NCBI GenBank assembly: GCA_002307295.1
Contig: DBTY01000035.1
Location: 14,259-78,258 of the forward strand
Reading direction: 5' to 3'
Length of the DNA stretch: 64,000 nucleotides
From: Ignavibacteriales bacterium UBA1304
Lineage (GTDB): Bacteria; Bacteroidota; Ignavibacteria; Ignavibacteriales; Ignavibacteriaceae
Position numbers and translations under genes: made by a program. This document shows positions 17,134 through 25,414 of this stretch, piece after piece. The number at the start of each line of letters is the position of its first letter. Position 1 is the stretch's first letter. The notes beneath the pieces are model-generated. The model ran no database searches and had not been told where the DNA came from. It was given only the letters and a program-made list of their open reading frames with translations.

Positions 17134-18498
17134 TTGAAAGAATTAATTGATCATATCAAAAAAAATGAACAAACTTATATTGAAGAACTTATTGAGTTCT
17201 TAAAAATACAAAGTATAAGCGCCATGCCTGAACATAATGACGACATGAAGAAATGCGCGCAGTTTGTTTCGGATAAACTAAAACAGGCGGGCTTAAGCCG
17301 CGTTGAAATTTTTACTACTGAAGGGCACCCTCTTGTATACGGCGAATGGCTCGGCGCGCCTGGCAAACCGACTGTGCTTGTTTATGGCCATTACGACGTT
17401 CAGCCTGTAGATCCAATTGAATTATGGGAAAACCCTCCGTTTGAACCGGTAATAAAAGGGCGTAAAATATTTGCCCGCGGAGCTACTGACGATAAAGGTC
17501 AGCTTTTTATGCATGTTAAAAGCGTTGAAGCTTACTTTAAAAAATATGGCAGCCTTCCTCTTAATATTAAATTTTTACTTGAAGGCGAAGAAGAAGTTGG
17601 AAGCATTAACATTGAACCATTTATTAAATCGCACACCGATTTATTAAAATGCGATACTGTTTTAATTTCTGACACTTCTCTTTATGAAAAAGGCGTTCCA
17701 ACATTAACCTATGCTCTTAGAGGGCTTAGCTATATGGAAATTGAAGTTACTGGTCCTAACCGCGATTTGCATTCAGGATCATTTGGCGGCGCAGTAGCAA
17801 ACCCAATAAATGTTTTATCAGAAATTATTTCTAAATTGCATGATAAAAAAGGGAAAATAACTATTCCTGAGTTTTATAAAGACGTTGCAGTTTTAACAAA
17901 AGCCGAAAAAGAAAATATAAAAAGACTCCATTTTTCTGAAACAAAATTTGCTAAAGACCTTGGCGTAGCTGAATTACAGGGCGAAGCCGGTTTTAATACC
18001 CTTGAAAGAATTTGGGCAAGACCTACGCTTGATTGTAACGGCATTATTGGCGGTTTTACAGGCAAAGGCGCTAAGACGGTTATCCCTTCTAAGGCTACGG
18101 CTAAAATCAGCATGCGTTTAGTCCCTAACCAGGAACCGAATAAAATTGCAAAACTATTTACAAAGTATATTAAATCGATTGCGCCTAAAAGCGTTAAAGT
18201 TAAAGTATCGTTTTTACACGGCGGCAGTCCTTGCATGATTCCGCTTACAGATAAAGCTACCATTTCTGCAACTAAAGCGATGGAAAAGGCGTTTAATAAG
18301 AAAATTGTTTATATGCGCGAAGGCGGCTCTATTCCTATCGTTAATACTTTCGTAAAGTCTCTTAAGGCTTCAGCGGTATTAATGGGATTAGGTTTAGACT
18401 CTGAAAACCTTCATTCGCCTAATGAACATTTTGATCTAAATCACTTTCAGCTTGGTATTATTAGCTCGGCTTTATTTATTGACGAATACTCTAAATAA
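17134..18498 (+). CDS. M20 family dipeptidase / metallopeptidase
   Basis: A cytosolic zinc peptidase of 454 residues, similar to carnosinase-type and PepV-like M20 enzymes. Metal and catalytic motifs are seen in order: VYGHYDVQPVDP (His, Asp), RGATDDKGQ (Asp), LLEGEEEVGS (Glu-Glu), the dimerisation lid with RDLHSGSFGG, and a final C-terminal His in LHSPNEHFDL. The start is TTG at 17134, preceded by AGGAGCG at 17125. The substrate is probably a dipeptide or a modified amino acid. Confidence 0.92.
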   Translation: MKELIDHIKKNEQTYIEELIEFLKIQSISAMPEHNDDMKKCAQFVSDKLKQAGLSRVEIFTTEGHPLVYGEWLGAPGKPTVLVYGHYDVQPVDPIELWENPPFEPVIKGRKIFARGATDDKGQLFMHVKSVEAYFKKYGSLPLNIKFLLEGEEEVGSINIEPFIKSHTDLLKCDTVLISDTSLYEKGVPTLTYALRGLSYMEIEVTGPNRDLHSGSFGGAVANPINVLSEIISKLHDKKGKITIPEFYKDVAVLTKAEKENIKRLHFSETKFAKDLGVAELQGEAGFNTLERIWARPTLDCNGIIGGFTGKGAKTVIPSKATAKISMRLVPNQEPNKIAKLFTKYIKSIAPKSVKVKVSFLHGGSPCMIPLTDKATISATKAMEKAFNKKIVYMREGGSIPIVNTFVKSLKASAVLMGLGLDSENLHSPNEHFDLNHFQLGIISSALFIDEYSK

Positions 18499-18529
18499 TA
18501 TCCGGCGTATTTGTATTAGGAAAAGAACC

Positions 18530-19396
18530 ATGACCTATATTATGAAAAAATTGTGTCTTTTTTCATTCATCCTTTTATTATCTTCATCCTTGTTCCTTGC
18601 CTGCGGAGATAAATCCAAAGACAAGGATCAGGGACAGGAAGAAGTCGCTTATTCCCCAGGGAAAGATAGCGACATACAACAATATAATCTTGAACAAAAA
18701 AGAAAAACGAACAAAAATAGGACTCCCTGCGATACAATCGCTTTAACGGAGTACATTTTGCAGAATAATCCTGCCGGTTCGTATCTTGCAGAGTTCGATA
18801 GAACTCTGACTTATAATGTGCCTAAATCCGCAGTGATATATTTTGACAAAGACGGATCAAGGTATGTTTTTGCCGTTGTAGCAAAATCAAAACCCGGAGA
18901 AAGATTAATAGAATTGAAAAACGTAATTGGCTATGACGCCAGTTTTATTGATTATGACAGCACTAAACTTGGCACTTCGTTTTTCTATCTTGATCTCTTT
19001 AGATGTAACGGAGAAACTTTTGAACCCGTTTGGGAAGCTCCTATTCCAAGTCATGGCGGTTTTAACTGGATGCAGCTGGAATTGTGGCCGGATAAAAATC
19101 TTTCGTATGTAAGAGTTAACTTCCATTATGGCAGCGGTATTGGGCATATTGATTATAATTATTTCCTTATAGACGGCATTAACGCCAAACCGCATCTGCT
19201 TATGACTTATGAGGGAATTAATTTTAAAAGAACAATTGCAAACGTTAATAACGACAAGTATCCAGACTATTACGAATGGGTTTATTACGATCTTGGAAGC
19301 AAAGTATATTCCAACGATAAAGTCCCTTTTGTGTGGGTGGAAAAACAAAAACTTTATGTTAATACAAGAAATAAAAAACAAACGCGACCTTATTAA
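18530..19396 (+). CDS. Predicted lipoprotein of unknown function
   Basis: About 288 residues. The N-terminus has a basic start, a hydrophobic stretch and a lipobox LFLAC with Cys25, followed by a charged linker (DKSKDKDQGQEE). The mature part is mainly beta and aromatic-rich (GGFNWMQLELWPD, NFHYGSGIGHIDYNYFLIDG) and resembles no family I recognise. The ATG at 18530 is chosen because AGGA lies ~9 bases upstream and the signal peptide starts there; an ATG at 18542 is also possible, while longer in-frame extensions run into the preceding gene. It is followed 26 bases later by ygfZ. Confidence 0.8.
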   Translation: MTYIMKKLCLFSFILLLSSSLFLACGDKSKDKDQGQEEVAYSPGKDSDIQQYNLEQKRKTNKNRTPCDTIALTEYILQNNPAGSYLAEFDRTLTYNVPKSAVIYFDKDGSRYVFAVVAKSKPGERLIELKNVIGYDASFIDYDSTKLGTSFFYLDLFRCNGETFEPVWEAPIPSHGGFNWMQLELWPDKNLSYVRVNFHYGSGIGHIDYNYFLIDGINAKPHLLMTYEGINFKRTIANVNNDKYPDYYEWVYYDLGSKVYSNDKVPFVWVEKQKLYVNTRNKKQTRPY

Positions 19397-19422
19397 TTAT
19401 TAACGACACAGGCGGAGACTAA

Positions 19423-20511
19423 ATGACTATTGCTACAAAAGAAACTGCTTCTATTTATTACTCGGGAGCTGTTAACGCTAACGGTTTTAACTGGGAAAAA
19501 GAAATTCAATTCAGCCCGGTTGAAGATCAGTATTTTTCGCTTACTATGGGGGTTGGGTTAAGAAAAATTTCTGAGAAGGGAATTACGGAAATTAGCGGAA
19601 ACGACGCGCTCGATTTTCTTAACCGGATTTCAACTAACGACATTAAAAATCTTGCAAAGAACTCTTATGCATGCACTGTTTTTACTACTGAAAAAGGGCG
19701 CATTATTGATAGCGTTGGGGTTCTGAACTTCGGCGATTTTCTGCTGCTGGCCGGAAGCATTGTTTACCAGCCAAAGGTTGCAAGCTGGATAAATAAATAT
19801 ATAATTCTTGACGACGTAAAAGTTAATCCATATGACAACAAATTTTATATTTTTGAACTCTTGGGTCCCCAGGCTGATTCGTTTATACGGCTTATTGTCG
19901 GCAATGAAATAAACAAAATTGAAGTAAACCAGTTTAAAGAGTTTTTTGTAGACGAAATGCATTTTCATCTGCTTAAACTGGAAGATGCAGAGGGGAATTA
20001 TTTCTTTAGAATTGTTGCGGCTCTTGCTTATGGTAAAAAAATAATTTCTTTTATGCAGGAAAATAAAGGCTGCTTTGATTTTAACCTGATTGGCGAAACC
20101 GTCTATGAACAATTCCGCATACAGCGCGGCATCCCCAAGGCTCCAAATGAGTTTAACGACTTATATAATCCTATGGAAGTTAATTTGAAGGATGAAATAA
20201 GCTTTACTAAAGGATGTTACATAGGTCAGGAAGTTATTGCGCGCCTTGACACTTACGATAAAGTACAAAGAACGCTTTGCGGAGTAGTTTTTGAAGATGA
20301 AATAAATCCTGAACAAAAATTTCAGCTCTTCAATTCTATTGGCGAACCGGTTGGAGAAATTACTTCAATCGCTAAATCTTTGGTTCATGATAAAATGATA
20401 GGACTTGCCGTAATAAGGAAGCAATATTTTAATCCGGGCGAAACTCTTGAAGCTAAGACAGAAAATAAATCCGTAAATGTTAAACTAATTAAAACGCCGT
20501 TTAAAAAATGA
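19423..20511 (+). CDS. ygfZ: Folate-binding YgfZ/GcvT-like protein
   Basis: A 362-residue member of the aminomethyltransferase-fold family that helps Fe-S cluster enzymes through a folate-dependent step. The diagnostic motif KGCYIGQEV is present near residue 265, along with GNDALDFLNRISTNDI and IQRGIPKAPNEF. It is more distant from glycine-cleavage T protein, which lacks the KGCYIGQE loop. An AGGCGGAG site precedes the ATG. It overlaps the next gene by 4 bases (ATGA), so the two are translationally coupled. Confidence 0.9.
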   Translation: MTIATKETASIYYSGAVNANGFNWEKEIQFSPVEDQYFSLTMGVGLRKISEKGITEISGNDALDFLNRISTNDIKNLAKNSYACTVFTTEKGRIIDSVGVLNFGDFLLLAGSIVYQPKVASWINKYIILDDVKVNPYDNKFYIFELLGPQADSFIRLIVGNEINKIEVNQFKEFFVDEMHFHLLKLEDAEGNYFFRIVAALAYGKKIISFMQENKGCFDFNLIGETVYEQFRIQRGIPKAPNEFNDLYNPMEVNLKDEISFTKGCYIGQEVIARLDTYDKVQRTLCGVVFEDEINPEQKFQLFNSIGEPVGEITSIAKSLVHDKMIGLAVIRKQYFNPGETLEAKTENKSVNVKLIKTPFKK

Positions 20512-21056
20512 AGATTTATACTAAAACCGGAGATCAGGGAGAAACCGGCCTATTCGGCGGTGAAAGAGTTTCTAAGAGCTCATTACGTTTGGAAGCTTAC
20601 GGAACCGTTGACGAACTGAATTCTATTTTAGGGCTTACGGCTGTTGAAGCAAAAGGGGAAGGCGTAAAAGAGCTGATCCTAAAAATTCAGAACGAACTTT
20701 TTACAGTGGGCTCTGACTTAGCGACGCCTGATAACGAAAAAAACAAAAAACTAAATATTACCCGTACGCCTGAAGTTTTTGCGGCGGATGCGGAAAAAGC
20801 TATTGATGCATATAACGCCAAGATACCGGAGTTAAAAAATTTTATTTTACCCGGAGGCGGCAAAGCCGCGTCGCTGTTTCATCTTGCAAGAACGGTTTGC
20901 CGCCGCGCCGAACGATGCGTTGTAGCGCTAAATAAGGGAGAGGAAATTAACGGAAATATCATTATATTTCTTAACAGACTTTCAGATTTATTCTTTGTTC
21001 TGGCTCGTTATGAAAATGCCGTATCTGAAACGCCCGATATACTCTGGCAAAAATGA
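20508..21056 (+). CDS. Cob(I)alamin adenosyltransferase, PduO type
   Basis: Transfers the adenosyl group of ATP to cob(I)alamin to make coenzyme B12. The 182 residues carry the PduO-type ATP loop IYTKTGDQGETGLFGGERV, the AYGTVDELNS motif, FILPGGGKAASLFHLARTVCRRAER and the C-terminal NRLSDLFFVLARYEN. All are in the expected order and length. It is the last protein gene before ssrA, which begins five bases after its stop codon. Confidence 0.94.
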   Translation: MKIYTKTGDQGETGLFGGERVSKSSLRLEAYGTVDELNSILGLTAVEAKGEGVKELILKIQNELFTVGSDLATPDNEKNKKLNITRTPEVFAADAEKAIDAYNAKIPELKNFILPGGGKAASLFHLARTVCRRAERCVVALNKGEEINGNIIIFLNRLSDLFFVLARYENAVSETPDILWQK

Positions 21057-21061
21057 TTTTC

Positions 21062-21421
21062 GGGGGTGAATTTGGTTTCGACGGGGTTAATGACGCTTTG
21101 AACTGCGCGCCGTGCTCCAGTAACACGTAAAACTGTTGGAAAAACAATAACTGGCGAATATAATTACGCCCTAGCTGCCTAATTAGCATAAGTTAATTAA
21201 GCGCTCGTTCTCTACTTTTTCGCATACCGGGATTTAGCAGAACGTTGTTTAGGTATGATAGCCGACTTGTAAGCTTGTAACGATGAGGCGAATCAAAATC
21301 AAGCTGGTTTTAAGCGATCCTTGTCTGGTTGGTAACTTAAAATGTCGATAAAAACAGACTATGCGTGTAGATGTTCCTAGGATCATAGCTTCGGACGCGG
21401 GTTCGAGTCCCGCCACCTCCA
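21062..21421 (+). ncRNA. ssrA: Transfer-messenger RNA
   Basis: One-piece tmRNA of ~360 nt that rescues stalled ribosomes. The 5' end GGGGGTGAATTTGGTTTCGA pairs with the 3' acceptor strand CACCTCC, allowing one G-U pair, and the T-arm GGTTCGAGTCC is near the 3' end. The resume frame at 21138-21182 encodes the tag GKTITGEYNYALAA and then stops; the YALAA end is the usual protease recognition signal. CCA is not encoded after the discriminator base at 21421. Its promoter must overlap the preceding gene. Confidence 0.96.
21138..21182 (+). other. tmRNA proteolysis-tag reading frame
   Basis: The frame starting at the GGA resume codon reads GKTITGEYNYALAA and ends in TAA. It is added to the C-terminus of stalled proteins for degradation. 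Confidence 0.9.
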
Positions 21422-21432
21422 CAAACAAAACG

Positions 21433-21464
21433 CCTTGATATTCGCTCTGAATTTCAAGGTTTTT
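21433..21464 (+). terminator. Rho-independent terminator of ssrA
   Basis: An 11-bp stem with one mismatch: CCTTGATATTC (21433-21443) with GAATTTCAAGG (21449-21459), followed by five T. Confidence 0.75.
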
Positions 21465-21670
21465 CTGTTTTAAAACTGCTCTGTATTTCCCGTTTATTTT
21501 GCGCTATTCAAATCGAAAAATTACCGAAAATTTAAATGTATGTTTTGTCGCGCTATTCATTTTCCCCAAAAAATGTAAAGCTTTAGTTTTCCAAAATGTT
21601 AGCTTTCATTAGTATTTTTAAACTATGAAAAAGATAGAAACACTTAAGTTTATTTTTTTATATTTGACTG

Positions 21671-23281
21671 TTATATTGGCGGAAGTCCCAATTCCGTTAA
21701 AAACTTATTATGTGTTTCTCTTGCTTTGGTAATATCTTTGTCAAGGTCAATCAGTTTTTTGTTTACTTCTTTCAAGTCAACAATTTCTTCGTCTACTGAA
21801 GTACTAACATAACGTGAAATATTCAGATTGAACTCATTTTTCTCTATTTCCTCCATTGATACTCTGCGTGAGTAACGGGTTTCTTCTTTACGTTCTCTGT
21901 AGGTCTCAACTATTTTTTCGATGTTCTCAGGTAATAGGTTGTTTTGTCGCTTTCCTTTTTCAAAGTGGTCAACGGCATTGATGAACAAAACATCGTCAAA
22001 CTTTTTGCATTTCTTTAATACCATAATACAAACAGGGATGCCGGTCGAGAAAAACAAGTTTGCAGGGAGACCAATTACTGTATCAATGTTTCGGTCTTTT
22101 AATAATTTGGTTCTGATGCGTTCTTCTGAACCGCCTCTGAATAAAACGCCATGAGGTAAAATAATTGCCATAGTACCTTCTTCACCAAGAAAATGAAACC
22201 CATGCAATAAGAAAGCAAAATCTGCTGCCGATTTTGGGGCAAGGCCGTAGCTTTTAAAACGGAAATCTTCTCCCATTGCTTCCGATGGATCCCAACGATA
22301 ACTAAAAGGCGGATTGGCTACAATGGCATCAAACTCTATTTTTTTTGCGGGATTCATTTCATTTAAAATATCCCATTCGTTGAGCAATGTATCTCCGTGG
22401 CGGATTTCAAACTCTGTGTCCTTAACTCCATGCAGCAGCATGTTCATTCGTGCCAGGTTGTAAGTGGTTATATTTTTTTCCTGTCCAAAAATTTTGCCGA
22501 TAGTTCCTCCGGCTTCATTAATCCTTTTCCGGACGTTAAGCAATAACGAACCTGAACCACATGCAAAATCCAATACCCGTTCAAGCTTTTTCTTTTCGCC
22601 TTTGCTTGGGTCCTGGCTATCAAGCGTTACAATGGCAGAAAGTATATCTGAAATTCTTTGAGGCGTATAAAACTCTCCTGCTTTTTTACCTGAACCTGCC
22701 GCAAATTGTCCAATCAGGTATTCGTAAGCATCGCCAAGGATGTCTATATCAGTTGAAAATTGATTGATCCCTTCTGCAATTTTTTGAATGATAGTGCAAA
22801 GCTTCTTGTTTCGTTCTTCGTAATTTTTGCCAAGTTTATCAGAGTCCAAATTTATTTCGGAAAACAAGCCTTGAAAAGCGCTTTCAAACGATTTATTCTC
22901 TATGTATTTGAAACCTTGCTGCAGGGTACGAAGCAATTCATCGTTTTGAACTCTTGCCAATTCTGCAATGCTGTTCCATAAGTGGTTTGGTTCAATAACA
23001 TAGTGCACTTTTCTGCGCATTTGCTTTTCAAATTCCTGCACATCATCACTATTTTGTTCATACCAAACGGATAAAGGAGTTTTACCTCCGTTGCCGTTTA
23101 AAGCAGGATAATCTTTTCCTAATTCTTTTTTTGCTGCCGTTTCGTAATTGTCGCTCAGGTAACGCAAAAACAAAAACGAAAGCATATAATCGCGAAAATC
23201 GTCTGCGTTCATTGCTCCGCGCAATTCGTCTGCAATTTTCCAAAGTGTTTTACCTAATTGTGTTTGGTCGTTTTGTGTCAT
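21671..23281 (-). CDS. hsdM: Type I restriction-modification system, methyltransferase subunit
   Basis: N6-adenine methyltransferase subunit that, with HsdS, protects the host recognition site and forms the core of the restriction complex. Of its 536 residues the first ~150 are the helical HsdM N-terminal domain. Motif I is DFACGSGS (238-245), the SAM site, and the catalytic motif IV is NPPF (323-326). The GEFYTPQRISDIL segment typical of type I enzymes precedes motif I. It is the last gene of the hsdR-hsdS-kilA-N-hsdM operon, one base after the KilA-N gene. All motifs look intact. Confidence 0.96.
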   Translation of the reverse strand: MTQNDQTQLGKTLWKIADELRGAMNADDFRDYMLSFLFLRYLSDNYETAAKKELGKDYPALNGNGGKTPLSVWYEQNSDDVQEFEKQMRRKVHYVIEPNHLWNSIAELARVQNDELLRTLQQGFKYIENKSFESAFQGLFSEINLDSDKLGKNYEERNKKLCTIIQKIAEGINQFSTDIDILGDAYEYLIGQFAAGSGKKAGEFYTPQRISDILSAIVTLDSQDPSKGEKKKLERVLDFACGSGSLLLNVRKRINEAGGTIGKIFGQEKNITTYNLARMNMLLHGVKDTEFEIRHGDTLLNEWDILNEMNPAKKIEFDAIVANPPFSYRWDPSEAMGEDFRFKSYGLAPKSAADFAFLLHGFHFLGEEGTMAIILPHGVLFRGGSEERIRTKLLKDRNIDTVIGLPANLFFSTGIPVCIMVLKKCKKFDDVLFINAVDHFEKGKRQNNLLPENIEKIVETYRERKEETRYSRRVSMEEIEKNEFNLNISRYVSTSVDEEIVDLKEVNKKLIDLDKDITKARETHNKFLTELGLPPI

Positions 23282-23282
23282 A

Positions 23283-24095
23283 TTATTTCAATAGTTTTCT
23301 GTTTTCTATTTCAATTAAAACCTTCATTTGCTGAATTGCAATTTGGTTCAGTTTTATTAGCCGTTCTTTCTGAGGGATTTTTTCGTTGATGAAAACCGAA
23401 TTCAGGTTTTCCATGTTTGATAAACAGATCAATTCATTAATAGCAGCGTAATCCCTGATGTTCCCTTTCAGTTCGGGATTTGCTTCACGCCATTGTTTGG
23501 CGGTAATACCAAACAATGCCATATTCAATATATCTGCTTCGCTGGCATAAACGATAGAAGTTTCAGCAGGTGTAAGTTCTTTAGGAATAAGGTTTTGCTT
23601 AATGGCATCGGTATGGATATGGTAATTGAGCTTTGCCAGTTCCCGTTTGGCGCTCCATCCTAATTGTTTTTGTTCTTCTTCTTTGAGACGTTGGAACTCA
23701 GTAATCAAATATATTTTAAAAGGCACACTGATGGCAGAACCAAATTCAAAAGCTATGTCCTTATGGGCATAGGTGCCGCCATATTTCCCTTTTCGGACGA
23801 TAATACCAACGGCATCGGTTTTTTCTATCCATTCAGAAGCGCTAAGCACGAAATTTGGCAAACCGGCTTGCATTTTAAAGTGGTCAGATTCCACCACTTT
23901 AAAATCCGGATTATTGATTTGCTCCCACACACTCAAAAACTCTATAGCATACCTGGTTCTAAGCCAATTTTTTATTATATCTGCCGCCCGGCTATCGCTT
24001 TCTTTGGCATTAGCCATATCGGTTAGAGAAATGTAGTCTTTCTCTTCGACAGTTAAGACAGTAATTTCGGAATTTCCTACTTTGATTTTTACCAT
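23283..24095 (-). CDS. KilA-N domain protein inside the type I R-M operon
   Basis: A 270-residue protein with a KilA-N DNA-binding domain over roughly residues 15-125: DYISLTDMANAK, IIKNWLRTRYAIEFLSVWE, GKYGGTYAHKDIAFEFGSAISVPFKIYL. The remaining half is helical (EFQRLKEEEQKQLGWSAKREL) with an end rich in Ile/Leu/Lys. KilA-N domains occur in phage and large DNA-virus regulators and in bacterial genes next to restriction systems. It lies 2 bases after hsdS and 1 base before hsdM, so it is part of the operon. A regulatory or accessory anti-phage role is inferred only from position. Confidence 0.85.
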   Translation of the reverse strand: MVKIKVGNSEITVLTVEEKDYISLTDMANAKESDSRAADIIKNWLRTRYAIEFLSVWEQINNPDFKVVESDHFKMQAGLPNFVLSASEWIEKTDAVGIIVRKGKYGGTYAHKDIAFEFGSAISVPFKIYLITEFQRLKEEEQKQLGWSAKRELAKLNYHIHTDAIKQNLIPKELTPAETSIVYASEADILNMALFGITAKQWREANPELKGNIRDYAAINELICLSNMENLNSVFINEKIPQKERLIKLNQIAIQQMKVLIEIENRKLLK

Positions 24096-24097
24096 AA

Positions 24098-25414
24098 CTA
24101 TTTTTTATTAAGCTTTGAAGGTGTTGAATACAACCCGCTTTCTAAACCAATCGAATCTGTTCGGTTAACATTTGGAAATAAACCCTGCAATAAGCCTTTC
24201 TTGTGAAGTTTCAGGGCTTCTATTTTTTGGCTTTGGGCTGAAATTATTTTATCTAAGGATGAAAGACACGAAGCTATTTTTTGCTGCTCTTTTATTGATA
24301 TATGCGGCAAAATTGTTTTATACACAATATCACTACTAATATTTTGAACTATTCCACCCGCTGAAAACTTTTTATACTGATTTTGCATATAATCAGAATT
24401 TAGTAATTGCATTAAAAATTGTTTATCGAAGTACTCTTCATATTCACGGAGAACAAACCAACCATCATAGATATATCCTTCAATTGCTAGTTGATAAGTT
24501 TTGCCAAAACTCATAGAGTTGGCTAAAACCAATTCTCCGACATTTACTTTTCTTGATTTTTCTGCACCTTCGGGAGTTATTCTTTCATCAACTTGATTTA
24601 TAATAAAATTGTCAGCGTTTTTTGTGTCGCCAATCTTTATCCAGTTTACGCCGTCGGCATCGGTAGTAAAGTAATTCTGAATTGGACGAGGTGAACTACC
24701 TCTGTATAGTTTTATATATTCTGAAAATTCGTCAAATACCCACTCCCCACTTTCCTCAAACTTCTTAAACCGAAATTTAGGAGCTGTTTCACCCTCCTGC
24801 GGGAAAAGATTTTGTAGCAACCCTTTTTTGTGTTGCTTCAGAGCTTCCAATTTTTGGCTTTCGGCTGTGATGACTTCATCTAATGACGAAAGACAAGTAG
24901 CGATTTTTTGTTGTTCTTGATTATTTGATGGGACTTCAACGATTATAAGTGATAAATCAGAAGAATTGATTGCAGGGTAATTTGAGCCTGTGCATTTTTT
25001 TAGGACATTAGAAACGAATCTATCTGTATGAATGAGTTGAAATAAAAAGGCACTTGACTCAAAAGCTCTTAATTGAGCATATCCAGTAGAAGCTACATAT
25101 TCGTATTCATCATTCGATTTAAAATAGTAGTTATTCTTTTGATAAGGACGAACAGTTTGAAAAGCTATATCATTATTGGTTAAAAGCCTTTGCGCTCGGC
25201 TTGGGGCTTCATCTTTTTTAATGATTTTCTTTTGAAGTAAATTCCCTTTTTCAACAGATTCTAAATCCACGTATACAAATTCATCTGGTAAGACAGAAAC
25301 CTTCGGGTTAATCTCACAAACATCTTGCAACTGTTTTTGCCTCCATCCTTCATCATTAACAGACTCAGGAAAGCGAAGCTTTGGGACAAATATATTTTCG
25401 TTCGTCTTACTCAT
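24098..25414 (-). CDS. hsdS: Type I restriction-modification system, specificity subunit
   Basis: A 438-residue DNA-recognition subunit with two target-recognition domains (about 10-160 and 215-370). They are separated and ended by near-repeated conserved helices: EQQKIATCLSSLDEVITAE with ALKQHKKGLLQ at 168-201, and EQQKIASCLSSLDKIISAQ with ALKLHKKGLLQ at 376-410. This pseudo-dyad is the standard HsdS layout for a bipartite target. It begins inside the end of hsdR (8-base overlap). The target sequence cannot be inferred. Both halves appear intact. Confidence 0.95.
   Translation of the reverse strand: MSKTNENIFVPKLRFPESVNDEGWRQKQLQDVCEINPKVSVLPDEFVYVDLESVEKGNLLQKKIIKKDEAPSRAQRLLTNNDIAFQTVRPYQKNNYYFKSNDEYEYVASTGYAQLRAFESSAFLFQLIHTDRFVSNVLKKCTGSNYPAINSSDLSLIIVEVPSNNQEQQKIATCLSSLDEVITAESQKLEALKQHKKGLLQNLFPQEGETAPKFRFKKFEESGEWVFDEFSEYIKLYRGSSPRPIQNYFTTDADGVNWIKIGDTKNADNFIINQVDERITPEGAEKSRKVNVGELVLANSMSFGKTYQLAIEGYIYDGWFVLREYEEYFDKQFLMQLLNSDYMQNQYKKFSAGGIVQNISSDIVYKTILPHISIKEQQKIASCLSSLDKIISAQSQKIEALKLHKKGLLQGLFPNVNRTDSIGLESGLYSTPSKLNKK

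Noticed and set aside
21390..21421. tRNA-like T-arm and acceptor sequence
   Set aside because: It is the 3' half of the tmRNA, pairing with the 5' end at 21062; it is not an independent tRNA gene.
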